The notes: generated by a model from the sequence alone, not told the origin. A stretch of DNA of 64,000 bases from Maritalea myrionectae DSM 19524 (GCF_000423365.1 NZ_AUHV01000002.1:434001-498000); one strand, 5' to 3'; shown: positions 1-9,184, numbered from the stretch's first letter. Numbers and translations: made by a program.

Positions 1-666
1 CTTGAGCCCTTCATGGGGCGACAGGTGCAAATTGGCTGTTGGATACCCCAACTCGCGGCCGCGCTTATCGCCATGGCTGACTTCGCCGGCGATGAAGGCG
101 TGATAACCGAGCAATTGGTTGGCAAATTCCACCTCACCTTCACGCAATGCTTCGCGCACGCGGGTTGAGGAAACGGGTGCATCACCTTCGTCGAGCATAT
201 GGTTGATCACCACATCGAACCCATATTTTGGTCCCGCTTCAACCAAATATTGCGGTGTGCCAGCACGGTCTTTGCCGAAATGGAAATCTGCGCCCACGGT
301 GACGATTGATGCGCCCAGCTGGTCGACGATATAATTCTCAATGAAGTCCTGAGCGGACTTTTGCGAAAACTCTTTGGTGAAGGGCATGATCACCACGCCG
401 TCAAAGCCCATCGCCTCGACAAGGCGCGCCTTTTGGTTGCGCTCTGTCAGGCGGAACATAAACGGCTTTGGCGCAAAAACGTCGCGTGGGTGCGGTTCAA
501 ACGTCAGCACAAGCGCTGGCACATTGTTGGCGCGCGCCATTTGCTGCGCCCGCTCGAAAATCGACTGATGACCGCGATGACACCCATCAAAATTGCCAAT
601 CGCGACCACGCCCCCGCGCAGGTGCTTTGGCAACTCACCCAAATTTTCGACAATTGTAAACGCCAT
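1..666 (-). CDS. ribF: Bifunctional riboflavin kinase/FAD synthetase, partial
   Basis: Converts riboflavin to FMN and FMN to FAD in the cytoplasm. The start is the ATG at 666 (MAFTIVENLGEL). The N-terminal FMN adenylyltransferase domain shows the nucleotidyl-transferase motif GNFDGCHRGH near residue 25 and the second conserved region around VGADFHFGKDRAG. The riboflavin kinase domain begins near residue 185 and shows RGRELGYPTAN. The gene runs off the left edge, so about 222 residues of a usual 300-330 are present and the C-terminal half of the kinase domain is missing from the window, not truncated in nature. It is divergent from cheY, with about 200 bases between them. Confidence 0.95.
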   Translation of the reverse strand, partial: MAFTIVENLGELPKHLRGGVVAIGNFDGCHRGHQSIFERAQQMARANNVPALVLTFEPHPRDVFAPKPFMFRLTERNQKARLVEAMGFDGVVIMPFTKEFSQKSAQDFIENYIVDQLGASIVTVGADFHFGKDRAGTPQYLVEAGPKYGFDVVINHMLDEGDAPVSSTRVREALREGEVEFANQLLGYHAFIAGEVSHGDKRGRELGYPTANLHLSPHEGLK

Positions 667-865
667 AGTGTGAAGCCCTATTTACTGAATCAAAGGCGGA
701 AATGAATTGGCGCAAACTGCCCCGTTTGGCGGCAATTTGCAAGCAGAGCATGATTATATTTGCTCACTTTGCTATACGCGCTTTTCCCAAGTCAGGGATT
801 TACTGTGATTTCAGCGACCAGCCGTATCATGCCGGGATATTTAATGAATTCCTGGGGGTGAGAGA

Positions 866-1261
866 ATGGCTTTGGACCGATCCATGCGCATTCTTATCGT
901 GGACGATTACGCCACGATGCTGCGCATATTACGCAATCTATTAAAACAATTGGGTTTTGAAAATGTTGATGACGCGCCCGATGGGCACGCGGCGGCCCAA
1001 ATGGTGGCCCAACAGAAGTATGATTTAATCATATCCGATTGGAACATGGAGCCCATGACCGGGTATGAATTGCTGCGCCATGTGCGCGCGGACCCTGAAA
1101 ATGCCCATGTCCCTTTCATTATGATCACGGCAGAATCGGCAACTGAAAATGTGATCGCGGCCAAACGGGCCGGCGTAAATAATTACATCATCAAGCCATT
1201 CACCACCGAGATCTTGTTCGCCAAAATGCAGGCGGTTTTTGAAAAGCAGATGGCGAGCTGA
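866..1261 (+). CDS. cheY: CheY-type single-domain response regulator
   Basis: Phosphorylatable chemotaxis signal protein of 131 residues that would bind the flagellar switch. All receiver landmarks are present: the acidic pair D13-D14, phosphoacceptor D58 in SDWNMEP, T88, the aromatic Y107 and K110 in YIIKPFT. The DWNM context is typical of true CheY. A GGGGGTGAGAGA ribosome site precedes the ATG; a second ATG at 884 is possible but lacks one. Its stop overlaps the start of the cheZ-like gene (TGATG), so the pair is translationally coupled. No other che or fli gene lies in the window. Confidence 0.9.
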   Translation: MALDRSMRILIVDDYATMLRILRNLLKQLGFENVDDAPDGHAAAQMVAQQKYDLIISDWNMEPMTGYELLRHVRADPENAHVPFIMITAESATENVIAAKRAGVNNYIIKPFTTEILFAKMQAVFEKQMAS

Positions 1262-1902
1262 TGATGGTGCAAATAGCAGAAAAACAAACTGGCGAGCTCG
1301 ACCTCACTGATTTATCAGACAGCGACGATGAACGTATTCCATTGAAAGATGTCATCGCGCTGGCCGAGAAAGTCACCGCAGCACTAAAACCACTGGTCCG
1401 TAGTCTTGACCGCTCCATGCACCAAGAGCTTCGGGAGATTTTGCAAGCCATTGAAGGTTTGCGCACCGAGCTATCGCGCGTGGATGCCAATGACATCTTT
1501 GCTAAACGCATCCCCGAAATGGGGCGTGAGTTGGGTGCAATCGTAAAAGCCACCGAGGTTGCCACCGACACAATCATGAATGTTGCTGAACAAGTGTTGG
1601 CGGCTGATCGCTCCGATCCTGAAAAATATGCTGCCGAGGTGGAACAGCATATGATGGCGATTTTTGAAGCCTGCAGTTTTCAAGATTTAACCGGCCAGCG
1701 CGTGACCAAAATCATCCACACGATGGAAGTGATTGAAGAGCGCATTGAGGTGCTGTGCAAAATGATTGAGAACAATAATATTGCCCCCCAGACGAGCGGC
1801 GAACCCACGGCTCAGGAAAAGCGAAACCGGGAAAAACTGGTCAGCGGCCCCGCCCACGACGGCGAAGGGGTTTCACAGTCTGACATTGATGCCATGTTCT
1901 GA
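1261..1902 (+). CDS. cheZ: CheZ-type CheY-phosphate phosphatase
   Basis: Dephosphorylates CheY-P to terminate the flagellar signal. The 213-residue protein is mostly helical. It carries the CheZ catalytic segment ACSFQDLTGQRVTKII, in which D142 and Q146 match the E. coli catalytic pair D143/Q147. It ends in SQSDIDAMF, the C-terminal CheY-docking tail joined by a low-complexity linker. The length matches the family. It starts at the overlapping TGATG with cheY; ATG at 1264 is the alternative. The coupling suggests that phosphatase and substrate are produced together. Confidence 0.88.
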   Translation: MMVQIAEKQTGELDLTDLSDSDDERIPLKDVIALAEKVTAALKPLVRSLDRSMHQELREILQAIEGLRTELSRVDANDIFAKRIPEMGRELGAIVKATEVATDTIMNVAEQVLAADRSDPEKYAAEVEQHMMAIFEACSFQDLTGQRVTKIIHTMEVIEERIEVLCKMIENNNIAPQTSGEPTAQEKRNREKLVSGPAHDGEGVSQSDIDAMF

Positions 1903-1929
1903 TCCTCCCCCGGATGCCCTGCGCCATGA

Positions 1930-2781
1930 TTACCAATAAAGGCGTGGGGCAAATCCGACGGTATTTGCTTTGCTTTGGCCCACAAGTCTGGTGATCATTT
2001 CCGGATCGGGGTCCTCAACACTGCCAAATTCTTGCGCGTGAATTGAACCGGAAATAAACAGGAAGTCATAGCCCATATCAGCAGCACCTGTTGCGTCAGT
2101 GCGCACGCTATCGCCGATGGCTAGCGTGCGGTCTGGTGCAGGCGCGTTGCCCAGTTTTTCGGCGGCCAAACGGGCGGCGCGTTGATAAATCGGCGCGTAG
2201 GGTTTACCCGCCATGCGCACTTCGCCGCCAGCTTGTTCATAAACGTCAGCCAGCGCGCCGCCGCAATAGATCAATTCATCGCCAACTTCGACAACTTTAT
2301 CTGGGTTGGCACAAATGAACGGCAAGCCCCGTTTTTTCCAATCCAGCACTTGTTCTGCATAATCCTCGGGTGTGCGCCCATATTCCAGATCGGTGCAAAT
2401 GATCGCCTGTGCGTTTTCCAGCGCGCCAAATTGAACCGCGATCCCCTCAAACAACGCGCCGTCGCTATCGGGGCCCAAACGATATAGGGACTGGCCTTCA
2501 TAGGGCCGGATCAAATCGCGCGTGGCATCGCCTGAGGTGACAATCGCATCGTAAATGTCGGTGGTTACGCCGAGTTCGGCAATCTCGGCAGCGATTTCGC
2601 CCGATGGGCGGGGGGCATTTGTCACCAAAATCACAGCCTTACCCATGGCCTTCGCGTCGCCGAGGGCTGCAATTGCCGTCTTGTGGCCCACGCGTCCGTT
2701 GTGCAGCACACCCCACACGTCGCAAAACAGGGCATCATAGGAATTGATCAGGTCGGACAGACCTCGTTTAGGTAAAGGCAT
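1930..2781 (-). CDS. HAD-superfamily class IIA hydrolase (NagD-like)
   Basis: Predicted cytoplasmic sugar- or cofactor-phosphate phosphatase of 283 residues. The nucleophile loop FCDVWGVLHNG places the catalytic Asp at residue 21. Motif II is TNAPRPSG, and the C-terminal Mg-binding motif is AIGDSVRTDATGAADMG. The arrangement matches the alphaproteobacterial branch of class IIA HAD proteins, related to NagD and pyridoxal phosphatase. The substrate cannot be read from sequence. It is co-oriented with the EAL-domain gene upstream (29-base gap) and may share its transcript. Confidence 0.85.
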   Translation of the reverse strand: MPLPKRGLSDLINSYDALFCDVWGVLHNGRVGHKTAIAALGDAKAMGKAVILVTNAPRPSGEIAAEIAELGVTTDIYDAIVTSGDATRDLIRPYEGQSLYRLGPDSDGALFEGIAVQFGALENAQAIICTDLEYGRTPEDYAEQVLDWKKRGLPFICANPDKVVEVGDELIYCGGALADVYEQAGGEVRMAGKPYAPIYQRAARLAAEKLGNAPAPDRTLAIGDSVRTDATGAADMGYDFLFISGSIHAQEFGSVEDPDPEMITRLVGQSKANTVGFAPRLYW

Positions 2782-2810
2782 AATTGGACTTCGCTTCGAT
2801 GGTAATTCGC

Positions 2811-4076
2811 CTAATAGGCAGAAGATTGAACTTTTTGTTTTTCACCCAACAGGTCGGGGCGTACGGGCGATGGCGGCGCGATATGTTCGCCTTGCGCAAA
2901 CGGGATTTTGTCATCCAGCAGCATCAAGATTTGTTCTTCTTGTATCACATTGTCCATGATCAAGCCCACATCATAACGCTTCACAAAATCGGCAACATCT
3001 GCATTGTGAAGGTCTGAATAGGATTGTGGCTTTTCAATAAAGCGCTGCGTGTCCGCCTTCACATATTTAACGCCACGAGCATATAGATCTTGGAAGTTCA
3101 GCCGCAGGCTGCGCACATTATCCAAGCACAGACCAACACCAATTTTGACGAATTGTGAAAGGTTGGTGCGCTGGGTTTCATTTAACGCGGCATATTTCTC
3201 CTCATCCATTGTCAAAAACAAGCTCGCTGTTACCGCGCGATTGGACTGAACCAGGCTGACCAATCGTTCGCAGGCATCGGCGTCATTGAGCAGACAATAG
3301 GATATCGGCACAAACAATGATGTGGGATCACCAGTAATGTTGGATCGATGTATGATGTTTGCACCCTGCCGAACCAGCATTTGTTCCAGCTCTGAAATGG
3401 TGCCAGTGCGGTCAGCATTGGGCAAAAATTCATTTGCGTTCAAAAACTTACCACCGACCTGCTCGATCTTCGGCACCAAATCATACCCCAATGTGCGGCG
3501 GTTGGGCAGCGTGACAATCGGTTGCAGATATTGGCGCACCCGCCCCTCAGCAAGCGCATCTTGCAATATAGAAATTGGCAAATCAGATTCTTCACGATCT
3601 GCTGCGGTTGATGAACGGTTTGCCGCTTTAAGCGGCGAGACATTGTATGCGGTTTCTTGGCTTGGTGCCGGCTCGGGTGCCGGGGGCGGCGCCATCGCTT
3701 GGGTTGCTTGAAGCTCTTCCACTTCGGCGACGGCTTCTGCCAATTCGCGCACCACGGTACCTAGAACGGAGATGTCAGACTCAACATCTTCGAGCCGATT
3801 ATTAACATTGATGTTGGACAAGTAATTGACCTGGTCCGACATAATCTCGTTGGTGCGGGCAACAACACCCAATTGCTGAGCAATTTCAGACACGCGCTGG
3901 GCCAGATATTTTTCGGTCCGGCGGCGAAACAGCCCCTCAACAATCATGAAGCAGGTTAAAGCCGAAACGCTAAACAAGAGAATGGCATCCATCAGGGTGA
4001 CACCCAACCCAAAATAGGCGGTTATACCCACGCTCAAACACGCAACAAAGATAAAAAACAAAATGAGTGCGCGCAC
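2811..4076 (-). CDS. TipF-like membrane protein with degenerate EAL domain
   Basis: A 421-residue protein with two N-terminal membrane segments (about residues 1-20 and 28-48), then a predicted coiled coil and Pro/Ala linker (about 50-170), then an EAL-type domain. This is the layout of Caulobacter TipF, a c-di-GMP receptor needed for flagellum placement. The EAL signature is replaced by YDL in RTLGYDLVPKIEQ, and the DDFGTG loop is replaced by DNVRSL, so phosphodiesterase activity is unlikely; a binding role is inferred. The start is GTG at 4076 behind AAGAGAAC; the next ATG would cut away the first membrane helix. Assignment to TipF rests on architecture, not on synteny. Confidence 0.7.
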   Translation of the reverse strand: MRALILFFIFVACLSVGITAYFGLGVTLMDAILLFSVSALTCFMIVEGLFRRRTEKYLAQRVSEIAQQLGVVARTNEIMSDQVNYLSNINVNNRLEDVESDISVLGTVVRELAEAVAEVEELQATQAMAPPPAPEPAPSQETAYNVSPLKAANRSSTAADREESDLPISILQDALAEGRVRQYLQPIVTLPNRRTLGYDLVPKIEQVGGKFLNANEFLPNADRTGTISELEQMLVRQGANIIHRSNITGDPTSLFVPISYCLLNDADACERLVSLVQSNRAVTASLFLTMDEEKYAALNETQRTNLSQFVKIGVGLCLDNVRSLRLNFQDLYARGVKYVKADTQRFIEKPQSYSDLHNADVADFVKRYDVGLIMDNVIQEEQILMLLDDKIPFAQGEHIAPPSPVRPDLLGEKQKVQSSAY

Positions 4077-4183
4077 GTTCTCTTAAAAGCCCTTCAATCC
4101 AGATTCCCCTGACACCAGCATAGCATCGCTTTTTTAACCGTCAAAGCAATCTCAAACTTACGGTTTTGCGCTATTTTTACAAT

Positions 4184-4200
4184 TTTGCATCAAATGCAAA
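4184..4200. promoter_or_regulatory. Inverted repeat in divergent intergenic region
   Basis: TTTGCAT-CAA-ATGCAAA, a perfect 7-base inverted repeat with a 3-base spacer. It lies 27 bases before the start of the sigma-54 activator gene and between it and the divergent EAL gene. It could be an operator, possibly for autoregulation. No binding protein is known. Confidence 0.35.
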
Positions 4201-4226
4201 CACTTTGTTTACCCTAAATGTGAAGA

Positions 4227-5732
4227 ATGGGGTCAGCAAGAATGCGAAAAAGACCCAGAATCGGGAGTAACGGCAGAATGCCAAGTTCATGCGGCTCGTC
4301 ACGGCCACCGCGTCTATTAATTGTCGACCATGGCAATTCAGTTCTCAATGACTGCCAAGAATTTTTGGACAATAAGGGTAATGGAATGCAGCTTGCCTGC
4401 ACCCATGTTACCGGCGGCAAACCGGGCTTGAGCGCGCTCAAATCCCACGATTTTGATATCATTTTCGTCGATTTCGGCAGTATTGACGATTTAGATCCAG
4501 ATGCTGAAGTCGCACTCTCCAAAATTGCACATTATTCTCAAGGCGCCCTGATCATTGCCCTTTCTGAAGGCGGCTCTGTCACCATGGCGGTTGCAGCGAT
4601 GCGGGCTGGTGCGCATGATTATTTTGCAAAACCTGTCACCGCAAAGATTCTATTCGAGCGTTTGGAAGAGCTTTCTGCCCGGCATGGCAAGAAATATCAG
4701 TTTTCACCACCGCCAGAAGAAGGCGATCGGCTCGATTTTGAGGGTTTTGTTGGCGCATCGCCGCAAATGCGCGTCATTTATGAACAGATTGGGCGGATCG
4801 CGCCGTCCAACGCGCCAGTATTTATCACAGGTGAGAGCGGCACAGGCAAAGAAGTCTGCGCTGAAGCTGTGCATGCGCGTTCAAACCGGGCCGACGGTCG
4901 ATTTGTGGCCATCAATTGCGGTGCCATCCCGCGTGACTTGATGGAAACGGAGCTTTTCGGCGTCGTCAAAGGTGCTTTTACCGGCGCCATGCAAGACCGT
5001 GACGGGGCAGTTGAACTCGCCAATAACGGCACCTTGTTTCTCGATGAAATTGGTGAACTGGATTTGAGCCTACAGGCCAAATTGTTGCGCTTTTTGCAAA
5101 CCAGCAGCATCAATCGCGTCGGCGAAGCGATGCCGCGCAAGGTTGATGTGCGCATTATTTGCGCTACCAACCGCAATCCAATGCAAATGATCACAGAGAA
5201 ATGCTTCCGCGAAGATCTGTTTTATCGCTTGCATGTGCTGCCCATTCATTTGCCGCCCCTGCGCCAACGCCCGGCAGACATTATGCCGATCGCTGAAACC
5301 TTCTTGTCGCGCTATTCTGAAGAAGAGGGCAAAGAGTTTATCGGCTTTGATCGCGAGACAGCTGAACAGTTTATGAGCCGGGAATGGCCGGGCAATGTGC
5401 GCCAAATCCAAAATCTGGTGCGCCGCATCGTCGTGATGCATGACGAGCAATTGGTCACCCCGCGCATGGTACGGCTGGCCGATATTGAAGGCACCGCGCA
5501 GCAGGCAGCACGCGATGTACCACGCGCTGCCCCAATCGCCAATCGGCATGCCAGAGCACAGTCCTTGGTGTTGGAACCGCTTTGGAAGCAGGAACAACGC
5601 ATTATTGAGGAAGCGCTGGCTCTGTTCGACGGCAACATCTCGCAAGCGGCAGCGGCGCTTGAAATCAGCCCTTCCACCATTTATCGCAAGAAAATGTCTT
5701 GGGAAAAGCTGGAATCGGAAAACGCCGCTTAG
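4227..5732 (+). CDS. Sigma-54-dependent response regulator (REC-AAA+-Fis HTH)
   Basis: Transcriptional activator of sigma-54 promoters, 501 residues. An N-terminal receiver-like domain (about 28-150) keeps candidate phosphoacceptor D82 and K135, but the usual acidic pair reads D34-H35. The AAA+ domain has Walker A GESGTGKE (202-209), the sigma-54 contact loop GAFTGA (249-254) and Walker B TLFLDEI (about 269-275). The C-terminal Fis-type helix-turn-helix reads NISQAAAALEISPSTIYRKK. The start is ATG 4227; ATG 4242 in the same frame is an alternative. No partner kinase is adjacent. The target regulon is unknown; motility or envelope control would suit the neighbours but is inference. Confidence 0.88.
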   Translation: MGSARMRKRPRIGSNGRMPSSCGSSRPPRLLIVDHGNSVLNDCQEFLDNKGNGMQLACTHVTGGKPGLSALKSHDFDIIFVDFGSIDDLDPDAEVALSKIAHYSQGALIIALSEGGSVTMAVAAMRAGAHDYFAKPVTAKILFERLEELSARHGKKYQFSPPPEEGDRLDFEGFVGASPQMRVIYEQIGRIAPSNAPVFITGESGTGKEVCAEAVHARSNRADGRFVAINCGAIPRDLMETELFGVVKGAFTGAMQDRDGAVELANNGTLFLDEIGELDLSLQAKLLRFLQTSSINRVGEAMPRKVDVRIICATNRNPMQMITEKCFREDLFYRLHVLPIHLPPLRQRPADIMPIAETFLSRYSEEEGKEFIGFDRETAEQFMSREWPGNVRQIQNLVRRIVVMHDEQLVTPRMVRLADIEGTAQQAARDVPRAAPIANRHARAQSLVLEPLWKQEQRIIEEALALFDGNISQAAAALEISPSTIYRKKMSWEKLESENAA

Positions 5733-5738
5733 GCACAT

Positions 5739-6191
5739 ATGTCAGTCACCCTCTCCCGTCGGCCTGCCACTTTGGCCGACCTTGACGCCTTGGTTGAATT
5801 GCGCGTTGTCGCCATGCAACCCAGTTTGGAAAAGCTGGGGCGATTTAACCCCGCACGTGCCCGCCAAAGGTTAATCGACGAATATTCGCCCGAACACACC
5901 ACAATCCTGGTCGATAACGACCAGCTGATCGGCTGCTACGCGCTCATACCTCAGGATGATTTCCTTTACCTCGCCCACCTTTATCTCTTGCCGACCTATC
6001 AAGGTCGCGGCCTTGGCAAAATGATTGTGAGAGAATTGCAAGCCAAGGCAAACAAGATGTGCAAAAACATCTGCCTTACTGCGCTCAACAATAGCGATGC
6101 AGAAAAGTTCTATATGGGGCTTGGATTTAAGGTTATTGAGCGTGGCGAGGTGGATATCCGCATGGAGTGGCGGTGCCTCAAAGACAGCTAG
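5739..6191 (+). CDS. GNAT-family N-acetyltransferase
   Basis: Acetyl-CoA-dependent acetyltransferase of 150 residues. The acetyl-CoA-binding segment is YLLPTYQGRGLGKMIV (motif A, R/QxxGxG/A), followed by the typical C-terminal NSDAEKFYMGLGFKV. It starts six bases after the stop of the sigma-54 activator, so the two are probably co-transcribed. The substrate (small molecule or protein N terminus) is unknown. Confidence 0.85.
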   Translation: MSVTLSRRPATLADLDALVELRVVAMQPSLEKLGRFNPARARQRLIDEYSPEHTTILVDNDQLIGCYALIPQDDFLYLAHLYLLPTYQGRGLGKMIVRELQAKANKMCKNICLTALNNSDAEKFYMGLGFKVIERGEVDIRMEWRCLKDS

Positions 6192-6198
6192 AAATTGG

Positions 6199-8049
6199 CT
6201 ATTGGTGGAAGCCAAGTTTAACTCGGATTGATTTGGCGAAAATAGGATTTCCATCCGGCGATTGCAGGCTGAGTGTCACCACGCGCCGAGGTAAGTTCGC
6301 GCGCATACCTGTCGACATCACAAATTTGCCATCTACAATATTAGCTGCGCCAATCCGCTCATTATCGACATAGGCACCCACCTCAAGTGGGGCATCAAAT
6401 TCATCCACCTCGCCCGAAATTTCGATAATCTTTGTGAGCGGCAGAAGCGGCACGCTGTATTTGCCAGTTGTTGTTGGCCCAAACGCGCGGTCGATAATCA
6501 GATTGTCACCCCGATAAATGCGCACGGGCGCCAACTCCGCGCGGCCGGACCGTTCAATCTCCACGGTGCCAATCTGCTCAAACCGCTCAAAATGCCGTTC
6601 GAAGCTGGCCAGCACGGACTCATGCGGCCAGACCGATGTCGCCACATACCCCGTTTTGCCTTCAAGCGCTGTGGGATCAACATTAAAAGCGATATTACGC
6701 GGGTCTGATGAGATGCATAAAAATGGCACCTGCCCTGCTGCAGCATTGTCGACATGGCCACATTCAGTCCAGTGCACGCCTGCAACAAAGTTGCCGTCCA
6801 TGAGCGCACCTTCTTTTTCTAGGAACTGTTGCAACGCCGTCCACGGCAAAGCGTCGCGTGTTGGATCTGTGCCTTGGTCAAAGCCCGGTACAATGTTGCG
6901 TAACCAGCCCGTGGCGGTGTGCGTTACCAGAACGCCCATCACCGCAAAATTGACGATCGTTGCAAGAACCAAGAAGGCAGACAGCACTGTTTTGCGACGT
7001 GCCCAGGCCTTGTCGATCCACATGGCCAACACCAAAAACAGCATCATATAGCCCGGTGCTTGCCAATGAAAATGAAACTGAGTTTCTGACCAAGCCGCCA
7101 CAGCGGTAAACAACAATATGGGGCCATGAGCCAGCATCAAGAAAAAGAAGACCGTGCCGGATTGATTGGCGTCAGGCCATTTTGAACCTGGCCCTTTGAC
7201 CAGCGCAATTCCCCCCGCAACTAAGGCGGGCAGCGCCAGCCATGGGGTAATGTAGATCAGTTGACCCACAATCATGCGCGTCAGGCGAAGCAGCGAAAAG
7301 TCATCCCCAAAGGCACGGCCACCTTGAAACGTGAAGGAGATAAACTCGTTCTGCCAGTTCCAAATCAGCACCGGCGAGCCGATGATGGCGGCAATCAATA
7401 TTGCCAAATAGGGGCCGGGATGTACGATCCATTTGCGTGCGCTTGGCGCGATCAAGGCGAAAAGGCCCGCGCCATATAGCAGGAACACAGCGTGATATTT
7501 CGACAGGAAGGTCAATCCCAACATTGCGCCAACAAGAAGCCAGCTTTTGAAAGGCGCGTTGGGCGTTTCCACAAATATGTCGAGCAAAAACCATACGGTG
7601 AGCAGCCAAAACAGCATCAGTGGCGCTTCAGGTTGGGCCCATCCGCCAATCGAAACTTGGAAAAGCAGCGAGATGTTAAATAACAGCGCAGCGATCCAAC
7701 CGGCACGTTCAGATTGCACCCGCGCACCAAGGCGGAAAATCACCCAAGTGCTCATGGCAAACATCAGGATGAACGGCAAACGCAAAAGTGCAGGCGCTTC
7801 CCCGGGCACGATTTGGTTGGTGGCCCAAAGTACCCAAAGGAACAGTGGCGGCTGATCAAAATAGGAAAGGTGAAGTTCCCGTGCGGACGCCAGATAGTAG
7901 GCCTCGCCAATGCCGAACCCCACCATGGCCCCGGCCCAGACGCGCCAAAGGGCAGTCAGCACAATCAACAGAATAACGAGTTTAGCGTAATATGAATCGT
8001 GATTGGGCCAAGAAACCAACTTCGCAATGTTGCGTTGCCCTATCCCCAT
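6199..8049 (-). CDS. GT-C membrane glycosyltransferase (ArnT/PMT family)
   Basis: A 616-residue polytopic inner-membrane protein of the lipid-linked sugar transferase (PMT_2/ArnT-like) family. The N-terminal half has many hydrophobic helices. An acidic residue in the first periplasmic loop region (GFGIGEAYYLASARE) corresponds to the family's conserved catalytic position, and YFDQPPLFLW follows it. The C-terminal part of about 200 residues is a periplasmic soluble domain. It would transfer a sugar from a polyprenyl phosphate to an envelope acceptor such as lipid A, another glycan or a protein. It lies one base after the GT2-GtrA gene, which probably makes and flips the donor. The acceptor is unknown. 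Confidence 0.85.
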   Translation of the reverse strand: MGIGQRNIAKLVSWPNHDSYYAKLVILLIVLTALWRVWAGAMVGFGIGEAYYLASARELHLSYFDQPPLFLWVLWATNQIVPGEAPALLRLPFILMFAMSTWVIFRLGARVQSERAGWIAALLFNISLLFQVSIGGWAQPEAPLMLFWLLTVWFLLDIFVETPNAPFKSWLLVGAMLGLTFLSKYHAVFLLYGAGLFALIAPSARKWIVHPGPYLAILIAAIIGSPVLIWNWQNEFISFTFQGGRAFGDDFSLLRLTRMIVGQLIYITPWLALPALVAGGIALVKGPGSKWPDANQSGTVFFFLMLAHGPILLFTAVAAWSETQFHFHWQAPGYMMLFLVLAMWIDKAWARRKTVLSAFLVLATIVNFAVMGVLVTHTATGWLRNIVPGFDQGTDPTRDALPWTALQQFLEKEGALMDGNFVAGVHWTECGHVDNAAAGQVPFLCISSDPRNIAFNVDPTALEGKTGYVATSVWPHESVLASFERHFERFEQIGTVEIERSGRAELAPVRIYRGDNLIIDRAFGPTTTGKYSVPLLPLTKIIEISGEVDEFDAPLEVGAYVDNERIGAANIVDGKFVMSTGMRANLPRRVVTLSLQSPDGNPIFAKSIRVKLGFHQ

Positions 8050-8050
8050 A

Positions 8051-9184
8051 TTACACTCGCCATGTGAAAATGCGTGTTACCGCATAATTAAACACGATAC
8101 TGATGATTATGCCCGCGATTGCTGCGAAGTAGAATAGTGAATTTGTTTCAAATATGAAGGCTGCGACCGACACGTTGGCGATCGCTGGGATGGCGCAAAC
8201 GGCGTAAAAGCTCAGCAGGCCTTTCCAATAGTTCACACCGCGCAATTGGCGATCTGCATAAGTGAACATATTGTTGAAATGAAAGTTTGAGGTCATCGCG
8301 ACGATAGTTGCAAACAATTGGGCATTGGTGAAGTTAAAGCCCATCCAACCACTGGCGATGGTCAACGCAATCAAATGGACCACCACACCTGTGGCGCCGA
8401 CAGCGGCAAACATGAAAAAGGATGATGGCAAAATCCCGCCGGTCATTTTCGACAGTGCCAAGCCAAAAAACTGGGCGGCAATTAACGGGCTCATTTTGCT
8501 TTCGCCATCGTGGCGGGCGCGGAAGGTGAAGCCGACCTCGCCAATATTGAGGGGCACACCTTTATTGCGCGCGGTTGCAATAATATCGAGAAGGATCTTG
8601 AACCCTTCGCTCGACAGGTGCGGTGCCACCTGTTCAAACTTTTCGCGCCGGAGCATGAAAAAGCCGGTCATCGGGTCGGTGATTTTGGTGCCTGTCACCA
8701 GATTGGCAATCGCGTTGGCCACATTTGAACCCAGCTCCCGAAAGCGGGAAAGCCCCTCTCCCGCCGAGCGGCCATCGAGAAAACGTGAGGCCAGCACCAG
8801 GTCCTTTTCCCCCTCGACAAGGGCAAGCATTTGCGTCAGCACGGTTTCGTCATGCTGATGATCTGCGTCCATCACAGCGACATATTCTGCGTTGCTGGCA
8901 GAAATGCCTTCAACACAAGCCGATGATAGACCACGGCGACCAATGCGTTTGATGCATTTCACCCATGGCTTCTTCTGTCCGATTTCCTTGGCCAACTCAG
9001 CCGTACCGTCAGGGCTGTTGTCGTCCACAAAAATCACCTCAAATGGCATTTGTGGAAACACCGCTTCCAGCTTTTCAACCAGCAGCTCAATATTGCCTCG
9101 CTCATTAAAAGTCGGCACTACGATTGAAAGGTGCGGCGCACTCCAGTTTGCCGCAGCGGCCAAAGTTTGGTCTTGCTCTGACAT
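8051..9184 (-). CDS. GT2 polyprenyl-phosphate sugar synthase fused to GtrA flippase domain
   Basis: N-terminal DPM1-like GT2 domain (about residues 1-235) with LSIVVPTFNERGNI and the DDNSPDGT and MDADHQHDE metal/nucleotide motifs. It makes a polyprenyl-phosphate hexose. The C-terminal GtrA-type domain (about 245-377) has four hydrophobic segments and is thought to flip the lipid-linked sugar. The start is taken at ATG 9184 because GGGAATTC precedes it; an upstream in-frame ATG at 9205 has no ribosome site. It is coupled to the membrane glycosyltransferase gene downstream, forming a two-gene donor/transferase module. Confidence 0.88.
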   Translation of the reverse strand: MSEQDQTLAAAANWSAPHLSIVVPTFNERGNIELLVEKLEAVFPQMPFEVIFVDDNSPDGTAELAKEIGQKKPWVKCIKRIGRRGLSSACVEGISASNAEYVAVMDADHQHDETVLTQMLALVEGEKDLVLASRFLDGRSAGEGLSRFRELGSNVANAIANLVTGTKITDPMTGFFMLRREKFEQVAPHLSSEGFKILLDIIATARNKGVPLNIGEVGFTFRARHDGESKMSPLIAAQFFGLALSKMTGGILPSSFFMFAAVGATGVVVHLIALTIASGWMGFNFTNAQLFATIVAMTSNFHFNNMFTYADRQLRGVNYWKGLLSFYAVCAIPAIANVSVAAFIFETNSLFYFAAIAGIIISIVFNYAVTRIFTWRV

